Below, piece after piece: positions 1 through 10,597 of a stretch of 64,000 nucleotides of DNA. How positions within the stretch are numbered: the first letter of the stretch is position 1; every line of letters begins with the position of its first letter. This DNA is from Breviolum minutum Mf 1.05b.01 (Eukaryota > Sar > Dinophyceae > Suessiales > Symbiodiniaceae), in NCBI GenBank assembly GCA_000507305.1, contig DF239422.1, forward strand, positions 124,001 through 188,000, written 5' to 3'. The notes under the pieces are model-generated. The model made no database searches and was not told where the DNA came from. It was given only the letters and a program-made list of their open reading frames with translations. A program made the position numbers and the translations under genes.

Positions 1-783
1 TGAGATGCCATCGGAATTTTCGTCTAGGATCTTGAAAGCCTCGATGAGTTCTGAGGACAAATCGCGATCCTTCCAAGCTTCGTGGTTGGGGATGGGGGGC
101 TCTGGGTAGTCTCTGTTGATGCACCAGTTAGTATGGTTGAAAATGCCCATTCCCCAAAAGCTCATGAAAGGAGCCAAAAATACATCCTACCTGGTTGTAT
201 ATAGGGATTCCGATGATGGAATTGTGCAAAAGAACAAAAAAACACATCCATATGCTAGAAGGTAGATCACATAGATAACCACTTTAAAATCGACCAGGCT
301 TTTATTTTATGCCCTGATCTCAGCAAATCAACAAGTCACCAGTGTAGATAAGAGGATCAGCTGACTGGCATGAAAAATGACTGCCAAGAGGATCTCCGAC
401 AAATTCGTTCAAAGCCTAGAAAGTGGTGGGTTTTTTGTAGATATGTGTTTTTCCCGTTTTCCTTAAACTACAGTAGTCTTTTTCAGGTGACCTGGTGGTT
501 TGGGGGAGAAAAGCATCAGACATTGGTTTTCTTCGCAATTGAAATGTGTGGCAATCTGAGTAATTCATCCATGTTTTTTCCAATTGAATTTCACGCACTC
601 GCCTGATTGTTTTCCAGTCATTTCAGATGATTCACCGAAGCTCAAACCAAAAAAAAACATCGAAAGTGACATCATCCTTGGGATGCTTGGCAACCATGTC
701 GATGAACTCCTCCTTACTAAGGTTTCCATCGCCATCCTTAACATCATCAATGCTCACCATGACCAACCATGGTATGGTTTTGA
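1..783 (-). CDS. EF-hand protein, two 3'-side exons (partial)
   Basis: Two minus-strand exons of a calcium-binding EF-hand protein. Exon 659-783 encodes KDGDGNLSKEEFIDMV, an EF-hand loop and exiting helix (acidic positions, Gly, Leu, then Glu-Glu-Phe). Exon 1-186 encodes a Trp/Phe-rich stretch starting DVFLAPFMSFWGMG and ends at the window edge inside another helix plus loop, EAFKILDENSDG. The intron 187-658 is GT-AG, with a TAG|G acceptor, and the exons join in phase 0. The first loop lacks the usual Asp at position 1, so calcium binding there is uncertain. A further exon at 3823-3904 joins in phase. The family (calmodulin-like or calcineurin-B-like) cannot be fixed because both ends are missing. 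The EF-hand identity is fairly sure; exact exon ends are inferred. Confidence 0.6.
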
Positions 784-1276
784 CTTAAATCTGAAAGCAT
801 AACCATGGCAAATCACGGGATAAAGATCAACTCTGACAGAATTTTCAGCCAGCGTAGAGGGACGACCACCCCTTCATCTTAAGCCGTCCCTTGGCTACTA
901 TGGCCTTAGCTCAAAACAAGAAGCTGCCAAAAATCCGTTTAGAGTCGATGATTTTCCCGCTTTCCCAGTTCGGTTGATTATGGCCCCGTAATAAATTTCA
1001 GGAAGCACACTGCTAGCTGACTTACGAGGTCAGTTCCAAATTCTTTGTGGATGTTGTGATGTTGATTTACCAGCCAGCCAAAGGTCAAAGCTCATCCCTA
1101 TCTGCCTGTTAAAGAAATTTTAGTCCATCGGTGTTTGGGACTCTTGGCGATTCAGTGAGAGAGATTGGCATCCAATGGGTTTCCAGAATTCTAGCCCGCC
1201 TCTGTGTTGTGATTCCCGAAAAGAAAGTCCATTGGTAAGACACTCAAAGTCTGTTGTGAAAAGTGAATTCAATGAT

Positions 1277-1597
1277 TAAACACCCGGACAAAAGCGACAA
1301 ACATCTCGCAAAACAGCCGCGATAATTCAAAAAGACACCAAGTGGATTCCATTTGTACATACTGGGATGCTCCCTTCCCAGTACCAGTGGCAAATGAAGG
1401 TTTAGTTCGGGATCTTACTGGAAATGCGATGTCATCCTGGTGGTGCCTGGAATCCTGGGAGGGGGAGCATCCCAAAGTATATACAGTAAAATCATGTGGA
1501 ATCGGGATTCTGGTTGTCAGAGGTTTTTTCCTTCGGAAAAACGATTCCTGCCACTGTCAGGAAAAGGTGGCAAGTAAAATTGTTGGCCCCCTTCTTT
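1277..1597 (+). CDS. Candidate exon pair split by an introner-like intron
   Basis: Open frame up to 1354 (SQNSRDNSKRHQVDS) and again from 1487 (KSCGIGILVVRGFF), ending in a TGA near 1599. The two parts join in phase when the GT-AG interval 1355-1486 is removed, and that interval is almost entirely an inverted-repeat element. The product is not recognised. The left boundary is not defined, and the second half could end earlier at a donor near 1524. It lies inside a long inferred intron of the minus-strand EF-hand gene, so one of the two assignments may be wrong. Confidence 0.35.
1355..1486 (+). mobile_element. Introner-like inverted-repeat intron, copy 1
   Basis: Starts GTACATACT and ends ATATACAG. 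Terminal inverted repeats GGGATGCTCCC (1364-1374) and GGGAGCATCCC (1463-1473) sit nine and thirteen bases inside the splice sites. The interior carries the family core GATGTCATCCTGGTGGT. Removing it joins two open frames in phase. It lacks coding capacity, so a non-autonomous element is the simplest reading. Confidence 0.6.
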
Positions 1598-1937
1598 GAG
1601 TCAAAGCAATGTCAACTGACTACTGCCACAAATCCAACACCAACTGAACATGAATCTTCAAGGTATCTTGATTCAGTTCTACATCCCCTTTACTTGTCGA
1701 TGGTTCATAAATCCCATTTCCCAACCACCTGGGATGTATCGTAACATATCGTAAATGGCGGGACAATCAAACTACTACCCTTAACTGGTGACCACCAGAT
1801 TTCTCTTCCTTCAAAGCCTTCACTCCAAGCTTCCGCATCAACGGAACCAATGAATTGCTGGGCGAGGTGGCGAGGTTGGATGGAGAGGAAAGCTTATTTG
1901 TTTCGTAAATGATGCCACTGATGGATGGTGAAACCTG

Positions 1938-1957
1938 TGTATATATATATATATATA
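1938..1957. repeat. TA microsatellite
   Basis: Pure (TA)n run of about 20 bases. Similar short TA or TATG runs occur near 7147, 11327, 31452, 34216, 35694 and 48608. Confidence 0.9.
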
Positions 1958-1959
1958 AA

Positions 1960-2860
1960 CCTTTCGTAATGCACCAGTTGGTGAAATTATAGATGCCATA
2001 TGATTTGAATAGATTAGATAGATGATTAGATCAAAATAGATATTTACAGTAGAGATAGTAACATAGTAGCTATATTTAGATGAATTTATAGTAGATAAAG
2101 CAGATCTTATACACTATCTTTGGCCGTGTCCATCAAGTCCAGATACTCCAATAAGTAAAGCATCGAAATGGTCATGAGAAAGCACCCAACAAAAAACTGC
2201 AAAAAGACAGTTTGTAGGCTTGGTCTTTTCAAATCAAGGCCCTTCAATTCAGAAAACATCAAAACAATACATCATTGTTTGTATTCATCTGGTCATGAAC
2301 AGAATTTTTTGGATTGAAGACATCTACAAAAAGCTTATACATTGATGTAGAACCAATCTAATTAAATAAGCAAGGAAAAGTGCGAACTTCCATCATATGC
2401 AGAGACGCCTTTATCAAGAGACCCATTCTCAACTATCCAAGTCGAGGATTTCCAAAAGAACAACCCCATTGAATCCTTTTGCTGAAACGGACAAAATCCA
2501 TGCCATTTTCGTCCATGGTGTCATGACCAGCTCCTCTTCCAGTTAAACAAAGAAATCAAGCCTGTCCCACTATAGTGGTTGCTGAAACCTAGGACCGAAT
2601 TTCACGCTGTTTATTGGATTCTAGAAAAACCATCTAACGTCATAGTCTTGCCTCCACTTACACCAGACGCTCCATGTATTCTGTACAACTTACCATCACA
2701 TATTGCTTCCTCCAATGCTTTACCTGAACATCGCAAAAATCTTCAAATATCTGCATACATTCAACTAATTTCTCCACAAATCGCATCCTAAAATTTCCAA
2801 AAAAATGACAAATTTTGGCTCCTGTAACATTGGATCATGAAGGTTTATAAAGGGCCCTTA
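1960..2860. other. AT-rich stretch without a convincing gene
   Basis: I see no exon with both splice signals and clear coding character here. An open frame of about 70 codons at 2579-2791 (plus) has ordinary intron-like composition. A weak plus-strand candidate exon lies just upstream at 1810-1908 (GTNELLGEVARLDGEESLF), but the antisense frame is equally open. Confidence 0.5.
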
Positions 2861-3035
2861 CAAAAATAGTGATGATTCTCTGCCCACTGTTACTAGGTTT
2901 TGGCAACCCCGCAAGGTAAATTCATCCATTTTCGGGAGGTTCCCTTCATATAACAAAACCTCATCCCAACCCCAACCTCGATCTCTTCCTGCGTTGGAAA
3001 GTGTCCTGCTGCCTTCAAGACCGCTCCAATGTCCT

Positions 3036-3158
3036 GCAAGATGGGGCCCCAGGACGATCGTTATAAATGGCCGAAAACAAATGGGCAACTGAGGTTCTTT
3101 CACCCCTATAACTGGAGTTATGGGCCCCTACTTACAACTGATTTTTGGGCCCACTTTG
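3036..3158 (+). repeat. Dispersed repeat, copy A
   Basis: Shares an ordered series of blocks with the reverse complement of 41560-41705: CAAGATGGGGCCC, TAAATGGCCGAAAA, an AACTG-plus-GGTT block, a CACCCCT/GACCCCT block, GGAGTTAT/GGAGTTGT, and CCCCTACTTACAACTG. Both copies contain short internal inverted repeats (ATAACT...AGTTAT here). No coding frame. Probably an old non-autonomous element. Confidence 0.6.
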
Positions 3159-3822
3159 TGGAGTGAAACTTGGAGTCACCGGTTTGTGGAGGTCATGGAG
3201 GAAGTCTTGGCATCTGCTTAAATGGAAGAAGGGATGTATTGTCACCATTGTACTTTGCAGGTAAGTGGTACACTTGTGATATCAGAAGGGATGTAACTTT
3301 TTAAATAAAGAAGCAAATAAACATTCTTATAATACTATGTTTGCATAAATATATCATATTGCATTTGTGTATGTATATACATTCTGCAAAGAGGATCTTG
3401 ATCTTGGAACTTACCCTTCTTGAGGTCGTTTCTGCTTTGAAATTTTCCTTCACATAGGTCCTCTGGGGGTCAGAACTCGGCTTAAAGGTGAATCTACATA
3501 ACTCACCTATACGTGCTTTTCATTGATATACAGTTGATATACATGTATCTTGTTAAAATCATCTGTTTCTAAATCCAATGAAATGGGATACCAATCTGCA
3601 GTAGGTGTTTTCAACTTAACTCATAAGTCTAACCCACAGTGCATACAGCATACAGTATGTGTACTGTACATGAACCCAAACCCAACTGTTTGTTGAATTT
3701 TTCATGGCTCAAATGACGGGTTTGTCCTCAGGACAACCAACCTTCTCATATACTGCAACAAATACTTTTCCAGAATTCCTCACCCCCCACTCACCCCCGT
3801 TTTGATCCGGCTTGGCTTAAAC

Positions 3823-3904
3823 GACGGTCCTTCTTTGTGACACGGCCAGTGTGGTTATGGTCAAAGAGATTGAAAGCAGCGACATAGTCAGCGCGAGTGC
3901 AGGC
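3823..3904 (-). CDS. EF-hand exon, upstream part of the same gene
   Basis: GC-richer stretch in AT-rich surroundings. On the minus strand it reads ADYVAAFNLFDHNHTGRVTK, the typical helix-loop start of a first EF-hand (AAFNLFD, then Asp-x-Asn-x-Thr-Gly-x-Val). The acceptor is ACAG|GCC and a possible donor follows CGTC|GTTTAA. The overhang of one base fits the two-base start of exon 659-783, so both could belong to one transcript across a 3 kb intron. Other exons may lie between. The EF-hand signature is seen directly; membership in one gene is inference. Confidence 0.55.
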
Positions 3905-4121
3905 CTGTACCGCGGTGACGCTGGACCCGGTTGAAACCCACTGTCCTTACAACATTTTGAAGGATGAAGCAAAGCAACAAGATCTATTCATGACAAATTG
4001 ACGAGTCACCGTTTCATCGTATAGCAATCTTGTGGTGGTTGGTGTAGAGTCCCAAATTTTGATTGGGGCTATTTCAGAACTCCCGACAAAGATGGGTTCG
4101 TACAACTGCATTACATAGCCT

Positions 4122-4123
4122 AA

Positions 4124-4165
<42 letters not shown>

Positions 4166-4215
4166 CAGTAGCAGGAGCAGGAGTAGTAGTAGTAGTAGTA
4201 GTAGTAGCAGCAGTC
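4122..4215. repeat. GTA/AGT trinucleotide array
   Basis: Imperfect (GTA)n with interspersed GCA, GGA and CGT units. It creates long artefactual homopolymer frames (poly-Val, poly-Leu, poly-Thr) on both strands, which are not annotated as genes. Confidence 0.9.
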
Positions 4216-4232
4216 GTCGTCGTAGTAGAAGC

Positions 4233-4374
4233 AATAGTAGCAGTAAAATGCAACAGCAACCGCCGGAGGTCCGCAGCAGACTGCAGCCCGCCAACCAGAG
4301 CAACCACCATGACGCGGAGGTAGACAACAGCGACATGATAGGAGAAGACAGACGAAGTGTCCCTTTCAAAACAA
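4233..4374 (+). CDS. Candidate exon with strong donor
   Basis: GC-rich segment right after the trinucleotide array. In one plus frame the array reads Ser/Arg-rich and runs into MQQQPPEVRSRLQPANQS and MIGEDRRSVPFKTK, ending exactly at a consensus donor ACAAAG|GTAAGC. The opposite strand is also open in two frames, so strand choice rests mainly on the donor. Function unknown; the array may be translated as a low-complexity Ser/Arg tract. Confidence 0.35.
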
Positions 4375-4379
4375 AGGTA

Positions 4380-5325
4380 AGCCGACTAAATCAAGTGGGT
4401 CCGTGGGTAAAAACACATTTCCAAAAAAATAGATTCACCAAACCAGCTCTGGCACATCTTTCCTTACTTCAATATCCCTGAAAATCCCTTGTTTTCACCG
4501 CGGATTATAACCTTTCCCTGTTTGGTGTTCCTGTTCCCTCAACCATAACACCGAAACCTCTGGCAAGAAGGCATCATAGTCCGAAAGCTCACCCACTTCG
4601 TTGTCACTGATGTAAGATCTCCTTGGAGCGGCTGATGGAAAGGTCTTTACAGATGAGCCAGGAGACATTGCGGAACACCCAAAAATCCAAAGGCTTTTAG
4701 AACCCAACAAAAACTGTTGGATTTTCAAATGAAATGTACCTTTTACCGGGAGGTGATGTTCAACTTTCATGTCCTTTTTTTCGGGGCAGTAGCTTTAGTA
4801 CAGGAAATGTTGGTTGATAGTTGCTGATGACAATAAAACCAAACAAACCTTGGATGAAATCCTCTTGATTGGTGATTAACCCAGTACGCAGCTATTCAGG
4901 CCTTCTGTTTTTAAGTATTATTTGGGGAAGGGAGGGTAAAATGTAACGGCAATTTCGAGTCATCTTGAGCTGCATCTAACTGGAATGCATGCTTGGTCGG
5001 GTCAAGAACCCGCTGGCAAGACAGACTTTCACCATCAGCCTTCTATTTGTAGTACGCGAAAACTGTTATGGGTTTCAAAACCTGATAGATCCTCGGCTCG
5101 GCTCCCCATTCCAAGCAGACAGCGAAACTAAAAGAAACAATATCTAAAATAATATTAAGGTTTGATAGGTATGTTCAAATGTCTGTGTGTGTTATGCATA
5201 TGTCCGTGTATGTAAATCCAAATATAGATAGAGATGTGTAAAACATATACAGTATATATGAATATGCATTATACATTAAACAATTATACATGTATTAATT
5301 CTCGAATGTACTTCCAGCTCCTTAC
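4380..5325. other. No supported gene
   Basis: AT-rich, with short TA/TATG runs near 5180-5290. A minus-strand frame of 91 codons at 4495-4770 has no clear splice sites. I see nothing that I can support as functional. Confidence 0.5.
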
Positions 5326-5391
5326 CCCCCAATAACATCTGCCCAGCTTCAAACTAGATCCTTTTGCTATTCGACTCTTCCGTTGTCTCAC

Positions 5392-5612
5392 AGGGTGATT
5401 TTTGTCAGGACGAAGAAACCATTGGAGCTTCCAAGCTGATCAGTTAAGGTTGTCATGACACCCCCCCCCCCAAAGAAATCAGGCCTTATAAGGGATTATT
5501 AACCACCATCATCCCCTAAGGCCTGATTAAGGCCTTATTTCCTGGGAGGGTGGCATTGGGGGGGTACCTTTAGATTTCCATGAATTGAACCATCAAAGTT
5601 TTGAAAGTTCAT
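5392..5612 (-). CDS. Start exon and second exon flanking an introner-like intron
   Basis: ATG at 5612 opens a 15-codon exon (MNFQNFDGSIHGNLK) ending at AAAG|GTACCC. After the intron 5436-5567 the frame continues in phase 0 as LGSSNGFFVLTKIT and meets a consensus donor CCT|GTGAGAC at 5392. An alternative frame of the second exon (WKLQWFLRPDKNH) stays open to another good donor, GG|GTAAGG, at 5326, so the frame is not certain. Product not recognised. Confidence 0.4.
5436..5567 (-). mobile_element. Introner-like inverted-repeat intron, copy 2
   Basis: Minus-strand GTACCCCCCC... to ...CTGATCAG. The interior has strong dyad symmetry: ATCAGGCCTTA and TAAGGCCTGAT are exact inverted repeats, with an outer C-run/G-run pair and the family string CCTGGGAGGG on the plus strand. 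It separates two exons in phase 0. Confidence 0.55.
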
Positions 5613-6102
5613 TGTGGATGAAAAAAAACCTCTCAGCAATTCCCTTGGATGGATGTTTTTCATCCCTGGGGTTTTCACCTCCAATCAAAAGTATAAAACA
5701 AAAAACAGAATGATCATCAATGCTCATTTCGGTTGACTGGCCCTGAACTCAAGTAGCCGCCCTCAAAAATTGCCTGAAAAAACCGTCATTGAAAAAAAAA
5801 AGGTAGCAACCCCGAGGGGTCGTTGTATATTTCAGTGGTAAGGGTAACGTCCTGTAGAAAAAATACAAAACCGGCCCTTAGGGTTTTGATCATTCCTTTC
5901 AACCTTAAGTTGACATCCTATTAAAAAACCGAGAAACCAGAACTCCAAGGATTTCAAAGACCCTTGATGTACGGCGTTCCCTTATGTATGAGGGGAAACA
6001 AGTGAACTCACATCTTTTCACCGTAAATCCCCTCCCACAAAACCAAACCAAAAAATATCGCTGCAAAGGTATGTAACCTGGGAGGGGGACAATTCATCGT
6101 AT

Positions 6103-6795
6103 TTAACGCTCAACTTCCAAGGCAAAATGGTCAAAATCGTCAAGATCCTTTCGGACCTCTCCGCGAAGTAATACCAGCGGAACAGCGCACCATCCGCCCA
6201 GCTGATAGCCATGATCTGCACGGTTTCGTCAACGTGCAGCGAAAGAATTAGTTTTAGAGACTTGGTAAGGTGCAGGTAAGGGAGAGGCCTTTGCACCCAA
6301 CCTTCCCTTAGACTTGCCGCTCGTGGTTTCTGATGTGCCGATGGTCTGCAACCAGAAATTATTTCCTCAAGAAGTCAAGTAATTAGTTTTGGAATATTGC
6401 ATAAATTATCTATATACTATATCCTTTCCTTTTTACTTTCCCTGGTATTTTTCTTGCCTTCCCTGATTTGTTGTGTTCTCCGTGCACCAGCCCCATCTCT
6501 GAGGATCTTCAAAAAACTCTCGTCTTACACTCAAACGCATGTGCAGCGACTAACAGGTGAAAAGCAACTGTTCCCTGAACATTGGTGCTTTGGAAAACAT
6601 TTTTGGGGGGATACCTTGGATCCAACCCCTACCGACTAACAGTCACCACCAGGATGATTACAATTCCTATAAACCTTTATTTGCCACTGCTACCCCCAGG
6701 TGTACCGGGTCAGGGTAGATCCAAGGGATACGTTTTTCGGTTTTTGGCTGCACCCATCCAGATGTGCATCCAAACTGGCTCCACAAAACCCGCGA
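6103..6795 (-). CDS. Three-exon 3' end of an unrecognised protein
   Basis: Exons 6732-6795 (FVEPVWMHIWMGAAKNRK), 6529-6587 (TNVQGTVAFHLLVAAHAFE) and 6103-6215 (HGYQLGGWCAVPLVLL, then RKDLDDFDHFALEVER and TAA). All introns are GT-AG (6588-6731 and 6216-6528), and phases match at both junctions (AC+C, T+AT). The first intron is an introner-like element. The protein end has a hydrophobic segment followed by an acidic C-terminus. A plus-strand frame over 6100-6250 is also open, but it lacks matching splice sites. The 5' end is not located. No family recognised. Confidence 0.6.
6588..6731 (-). mobile_element. Introner-like inverted-repeat intron, copy 3
   Basis: Minus-strand GTATCCCTTGGATCTACCC... 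pairs with the other end, which reads GATACCTTGGATCCAACCC on the plus strand, giving near-perfect terminal inverted repeats of about 19 bases. The core on the minus strand is ATCATCCTGGTGGT, as in other copies. Its limits coincide with the intron between two exons that rejoin in phase. Confidence 0.7.
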
Positions 6796-6799
6796 CTGT

Positions 6800-7538
6800 T
6801 TTCTTCAAGATCCCGGAACATAGATGGCACATGTCCCCAATTTTTGATGACTCATGAAGGACTTGAGAAAAAACAAGTTGAGCAGTGAAAAGAAACTGGG
6901 TGTTTTATTTACTGTAGGCTATATTGGGACTATACTATCCGTTCATACAAGGCCTATTTCATAAGACTGTTAACCAAGCAGCGCAATGGAAAGTAACCGG
7001 TCAGTTGTTGGGGGTTGCACCAGCCCGTTTTTTTTCCCTGCCTGATCTCCAACCTTTCCAGTAGCAGCACCTGGCGAACCATAAAGGAAAGGCTAATCTC
7101 CATACCTGGTATATGTAACATGGGTTTTTTACTATATGTATGTGTGTATATATATATATATGTATGTAAAGATACAGCATACATGTGCGTTACACATTTG
7201 CATATATATATATACACACATTATATAGCTAACTATTGTGCATATATGAATATGATAGTTGTATTAATATTATACGTATTGCTATGCTGCTACTTGTGTG
7301 AATATATCACACTGGAAAGGTGGGGCCGAACTTTCACGTGATCTAGAGACATTTCAAGGGATTGGATGGAAGAGCCCTAGGAGCTTAGTTTATTCATTGG
7401 CAATCCACTTCTGTCCCACGTTCAACTGGATAATCCGAAGGCGTACATACGCCAAAGCTATGCACAAGAAAAAACATGGTACCTGCGTCGTTCATGACCC
7501 ATCGTAATTTGAATCTCGTCAAGGATGGGGTCGGAGGG
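6800..7538. other. Intergenic or intronic, TA-rich
   Basis: Contains two TA runs (about 7147-7162 and 7204-7214). Frames of 62-108 codons on both strands run through the microsatellites and look like chance. Nothing supported. Confidence 0.5.
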
Positions 7539-9752
7539 TTATTTTTGAACTTTCTTGGCGGAACAAAAAACAATGTCTGCGTGTTTTCCTGGCGATTTTT
7601 CAGCGATCCTTGCAGAGGGGGCCAAGATGCTTCCACCAGTTTCGATGGTTGAATCGCAGCCATTGTAGCTGCACACGTATTGTTCCATCCGTGGGTTTGA
7701 GCGACTATCACAATTGTCTCTGCTACAGAGGCATTTTGGAACATGCTTCAAGTCCGACCAGGCTTTGTCCAATGGAAGTGTGCCAGTCATTCTGGAATGA
7801 CCTTTTTTCTTTCTGGAATCTATGGGAACCGCTGGCAGATCTTGATCTGAGTCGTTTCGATTCTGATTGGCAGTCCTTGTTGTCACCTGCATGAATCGTA
7901 GCACGACAACTGAAGCGGAGAATCCATCCAATATGTTGCGTAGCATCGACCATGTGTGCAAGTTCAACACATGTAATGACACAGCCCAAAAACAGCGAAT
8001 TGTCACGGGTCGTCTATGACACCGGTAGCAAAGACATAAAACCAGAATCACAAAAACTCCCTTTGTTTCGACGTTTCAAACATCCCTTCAGGTCAAGCTT
8101 CTTCCCTTTGGTCGAAGGGTCGGTAAAAAACTTCGGATTCTGGAAGAAAAACATACCGACACATGGCCAAGACACCCCAGCCGCCACGAGGTGTGCCGAT
8201 GAGCGGAACGATAGCCTTGACATCCAACGAAATCGATAGAAAATCCTACCTTCAGAAACTGCAACAGTCCCAAAAAGCCGTTCGAAAAGGTGGGCCATGT
8301 CAAATTTCTTTGAAGAAATCACCGATGAAATCACTGCCAACAAGGCCGACTTATCTAGTGTTATTTACATTTAAGTAAAAGCTCGTGAGGTCTGGTAAGG
8401 TTCTTGGACATCAAACAATTCCTTGTACTTCAGTGGGGATGACAGAGGCAAAGTGAAGGTCAGGAATCCTGGGAGGGGGTTCGCATCCCCCAAGGAAAAA
8501 CCGTACTTTTGGTTCAACGTTTCTTAGATCTTCACTGGAGAACCTCCCCAGTCAGATGAAATGAAAATATCTGAGAAGTCACACCAGGAAGACCAAGACG
8601 CCACAGATAGGATAGTACACCTGGAGTTGTGGCAGAAATCAAGAATTCACCCGGTGATATCTGGGGCGCTTTGTGGAGACACATGCTGAATCCAAACATG
8701 GTTTGTTCAATCTTCAACCAACCGGTGTAGCTCAAAACTTCCAGAGCTCTCTTGCTTGGACAGAAGAAGACTTGAAGTCCTGGATATAGAGGTAGCAGGA
8801 AAACTATCAAAGTCATTCCCAGTCATTCCGAATGATTTCAGAGTGACCAAGTGCAGCTGGCCGCCCTGTAATCCTGCCTCGCCTCTTGAATGTTAGCTGG
8901 TTTGAACATTGAACATCTTTGGGATGTATCCAATTCCCCCGGACTCCAGTCGCCTCTGATCTCATGTTGATGCAATTAACCCAAAGAAAAATATTGAAGT
9001 TGCTACACGAACATATTTCAAAAAAAAAAACTTGGCAATGGCTGGGCTTCCTTTTCGGGAAGATCTTTCCTTTTTGTCATATTTCTTTGAAAGAAGAAAT
9101 AGAATTCGAGATCCGAAACTGAGGAACTTTGTTCATGTCGGGTGATTCAGTGATTCCTGAAGCCCTACGTAGCATGGTTGGAAGATCGAGGCAAACGAAT
9201 CAAATTTGGAGCTGTGCTTTTCATAGACCCCTACTTCCCCAATTCCCGGCCAAAAAATGTCTCAGGTTCACATCTAACTTGTCCTAATTTGCTGGTAATT
9301 CAACTAAGGCCCAAGGCTCTTTTTATTTCCACTCCGCCAATTTTTTTTAGGGGATCACCAAAAAAATATCTCCGAAAGCTCCTCAACTTGAGCAAAAAAC
9401 ACACCGATGTCACCACCAATTGAGCTTCCCAGACCCAAAGTGGATTGTGTAGACTTGATTTTAACAACATTGGATTCAAGGTCGCCACAGCCTTGACTTT
9501 TCATGTTCCATAGGGGGGAGATTGGAGCGGGGCGGGAGAATCAGCGGATTTTGCGCATCTGATTATTGTTAACGGTTAAGCCGATGTTGATAAACATTCG
9601 TAACTTTAGGAAGTAAGCTAAGTATTATTCCATATTCCTTTTTACTGCATCTTTGAAAAAAGATGAAGGTACGAGACATGCTTTCCGCTGATATCATGGC
9701 TTTAACCAGCAAGTCGACCAGCTGCCCTAGCTCGGATCTGCTGTTGAAGGTC
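7539..9752 (-). CDS. Four-exon 3' portion of a probable membrane protein
   Basis: Exons 9673-9752 (ELGQLVDLLVKAMISAESMS), 8544-8779 (RALEVLSYTGWLKIEQTMFG, then SPGEFLISATTPGVLSYLW), 8157-8245 (VKAIVPLIGTPRGGWGVLAM) and 7539-8013. All introns are GT-AG, acceptors at 9752, 8779 and 8245 are AG|G, and phases match at each junction (C+GA, phase 0, CG+A). The last exon codes 158 residues including a hydrophobic stretch (HTWSMLRNILDGFSASVVV), then a hydrophilic, Cys-containing tail (KCLCSRDNCDSR, YVCSYNGC) ending QK-TAA. Several hydrophobic segments suggest a membrane protein. The Cys pairs could bind a metal. Not recognised as a family. The 5' end lies further right. Confidence 0.6.
8431..8501 (+). 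repeat. Introner-family remnant inside an intron
   Basis: Carries GGGGATGAC on the left and TTCGCATCCCCC on the right with GGAATCCTGGGAGGGGG between, matching copy 1. It lies within the inferred intron 8246-8543 of the minus-strand gene rather than at its ends. It is either an older insertion or a sign that the intron model needs splitting. Confidence 0.45.
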
Positions 9753-10338
9753 CTAGAGTCATCTGGTTGAAAAACGACATCTAAATCTTGCCCAAAATAC
9801 GTTTGAAAAACGAATGTTCTGCACGAATTGAGATACATAGCACCCTATGGAAAAATGCGATATTGTGATTTTATCATCTGGTACAGGAGTGCTTCCCATC
9901 AATAGCGTCTCCCATCAAAATGGATGGAAATGACGGTCCTTGGGAACTGATATGTAGCCTCGAAAAAAAAAAAATCTGGAAATGCTGGCTTTTCCTTGGC
10001 TGGGCTCTATGTTCTTTACAGCGTAAATCCCAAAAGAACCTGAAAATTCGGGTTTTTCCTTGACATTTTCCTCAGGCGCGCTGACCTGTCCTCTTTAGTC
10101 CAGGAATTGCATCCAACGAAAGAAACATCGCAATCGACTCCCAATCACAATACATTCTGGGTAATGTGATTCAATTGAAGGAAAGTCGAAGGATGAAAAG
10201 GATGAAAATACTCTTCTGTAGTACTTCCACTCATCTAAGTATTGAATCTTCTGAATATTAAGAATTCACCTTCACAATAGAATGTCAGGGTCCTTATGGT
10301 TCGTGTTCTTTTTTGTGTATTGGTCAACAACCCTCAAC

Positions 10339-10437
10339 CTTCAAACTATGCCTCCCGGCCATATTGCCTAGCAACCCTGCAAGCATGGTAAAGACCTCAG
10401 CGACTCGACGGGTGATGGGATGAGCTGTGGGTAAATA
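10339..10437 (-). CDS. Exon of an unrecognised minus-strand gene
   Basis: 33 codons in phase 0 between acceptor CCCAAG|TAT and donor AAG|GTTGAG, reading TRRVAEVFTMLAGLLGNMAG in the middle. The helical, Ala/Leu/Met-rich composition is clearly protein-like. The intron on its upstream side (10438-10537) is an introner-like element. It may be an upstream exon of the gene at 7539-9752, although the linking exon was not found. The next exon upstream would be tiny (10538-10554), which is a weakness. Confidence 0.45.
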
Positions 10438-10537
10438 CTTGGGTGATCCCTGTAAATTTTCACTAGGATGCAAGGACACTATCAGGATGATGTCATCAGA
10501 TTTTGAGGCGAAAATGTGTCATCCCAAACGTCTGAAC
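10438..10537 (-). mobile_element. Introner-like inverted-repeat intron, copy 4
   Basis: Minus-strand GTTCAGACGTTTGGGATGACAC... to ...GGGATCACCCAAG, about 100 nt. Terminal inverted repeats TTGGGATGACAC and CTTGGGTGATCCC (plus-strand reading at 10439-10450). The core on the minus strand reads GATGACATCATCCTGATAGTG, a diverged form of the family core. Confidence 0.5.
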
Positions 10538-10597
10538 CTTAATCTTCCACCATCCTGGCAGGGGAAGAAACCCCGAGATGCAGGTGTGAGTGCGCTT

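Noticed and set aside
885-907. Resemblance to the dinoflagellate spliced leader (GGCTACTATGGCCTTAGCTCAAAA)
   Set aside because: Too many mismatches to the conserved leader, no donor GT at the right place; chance similarity.
3947-4369. Minus-strand frame of 140 codons with long poly-Leu
   Set aside because: It is a translation of the GTA array; the other frames give poly-Val and poly-Thr, as expected for a microsatellite.
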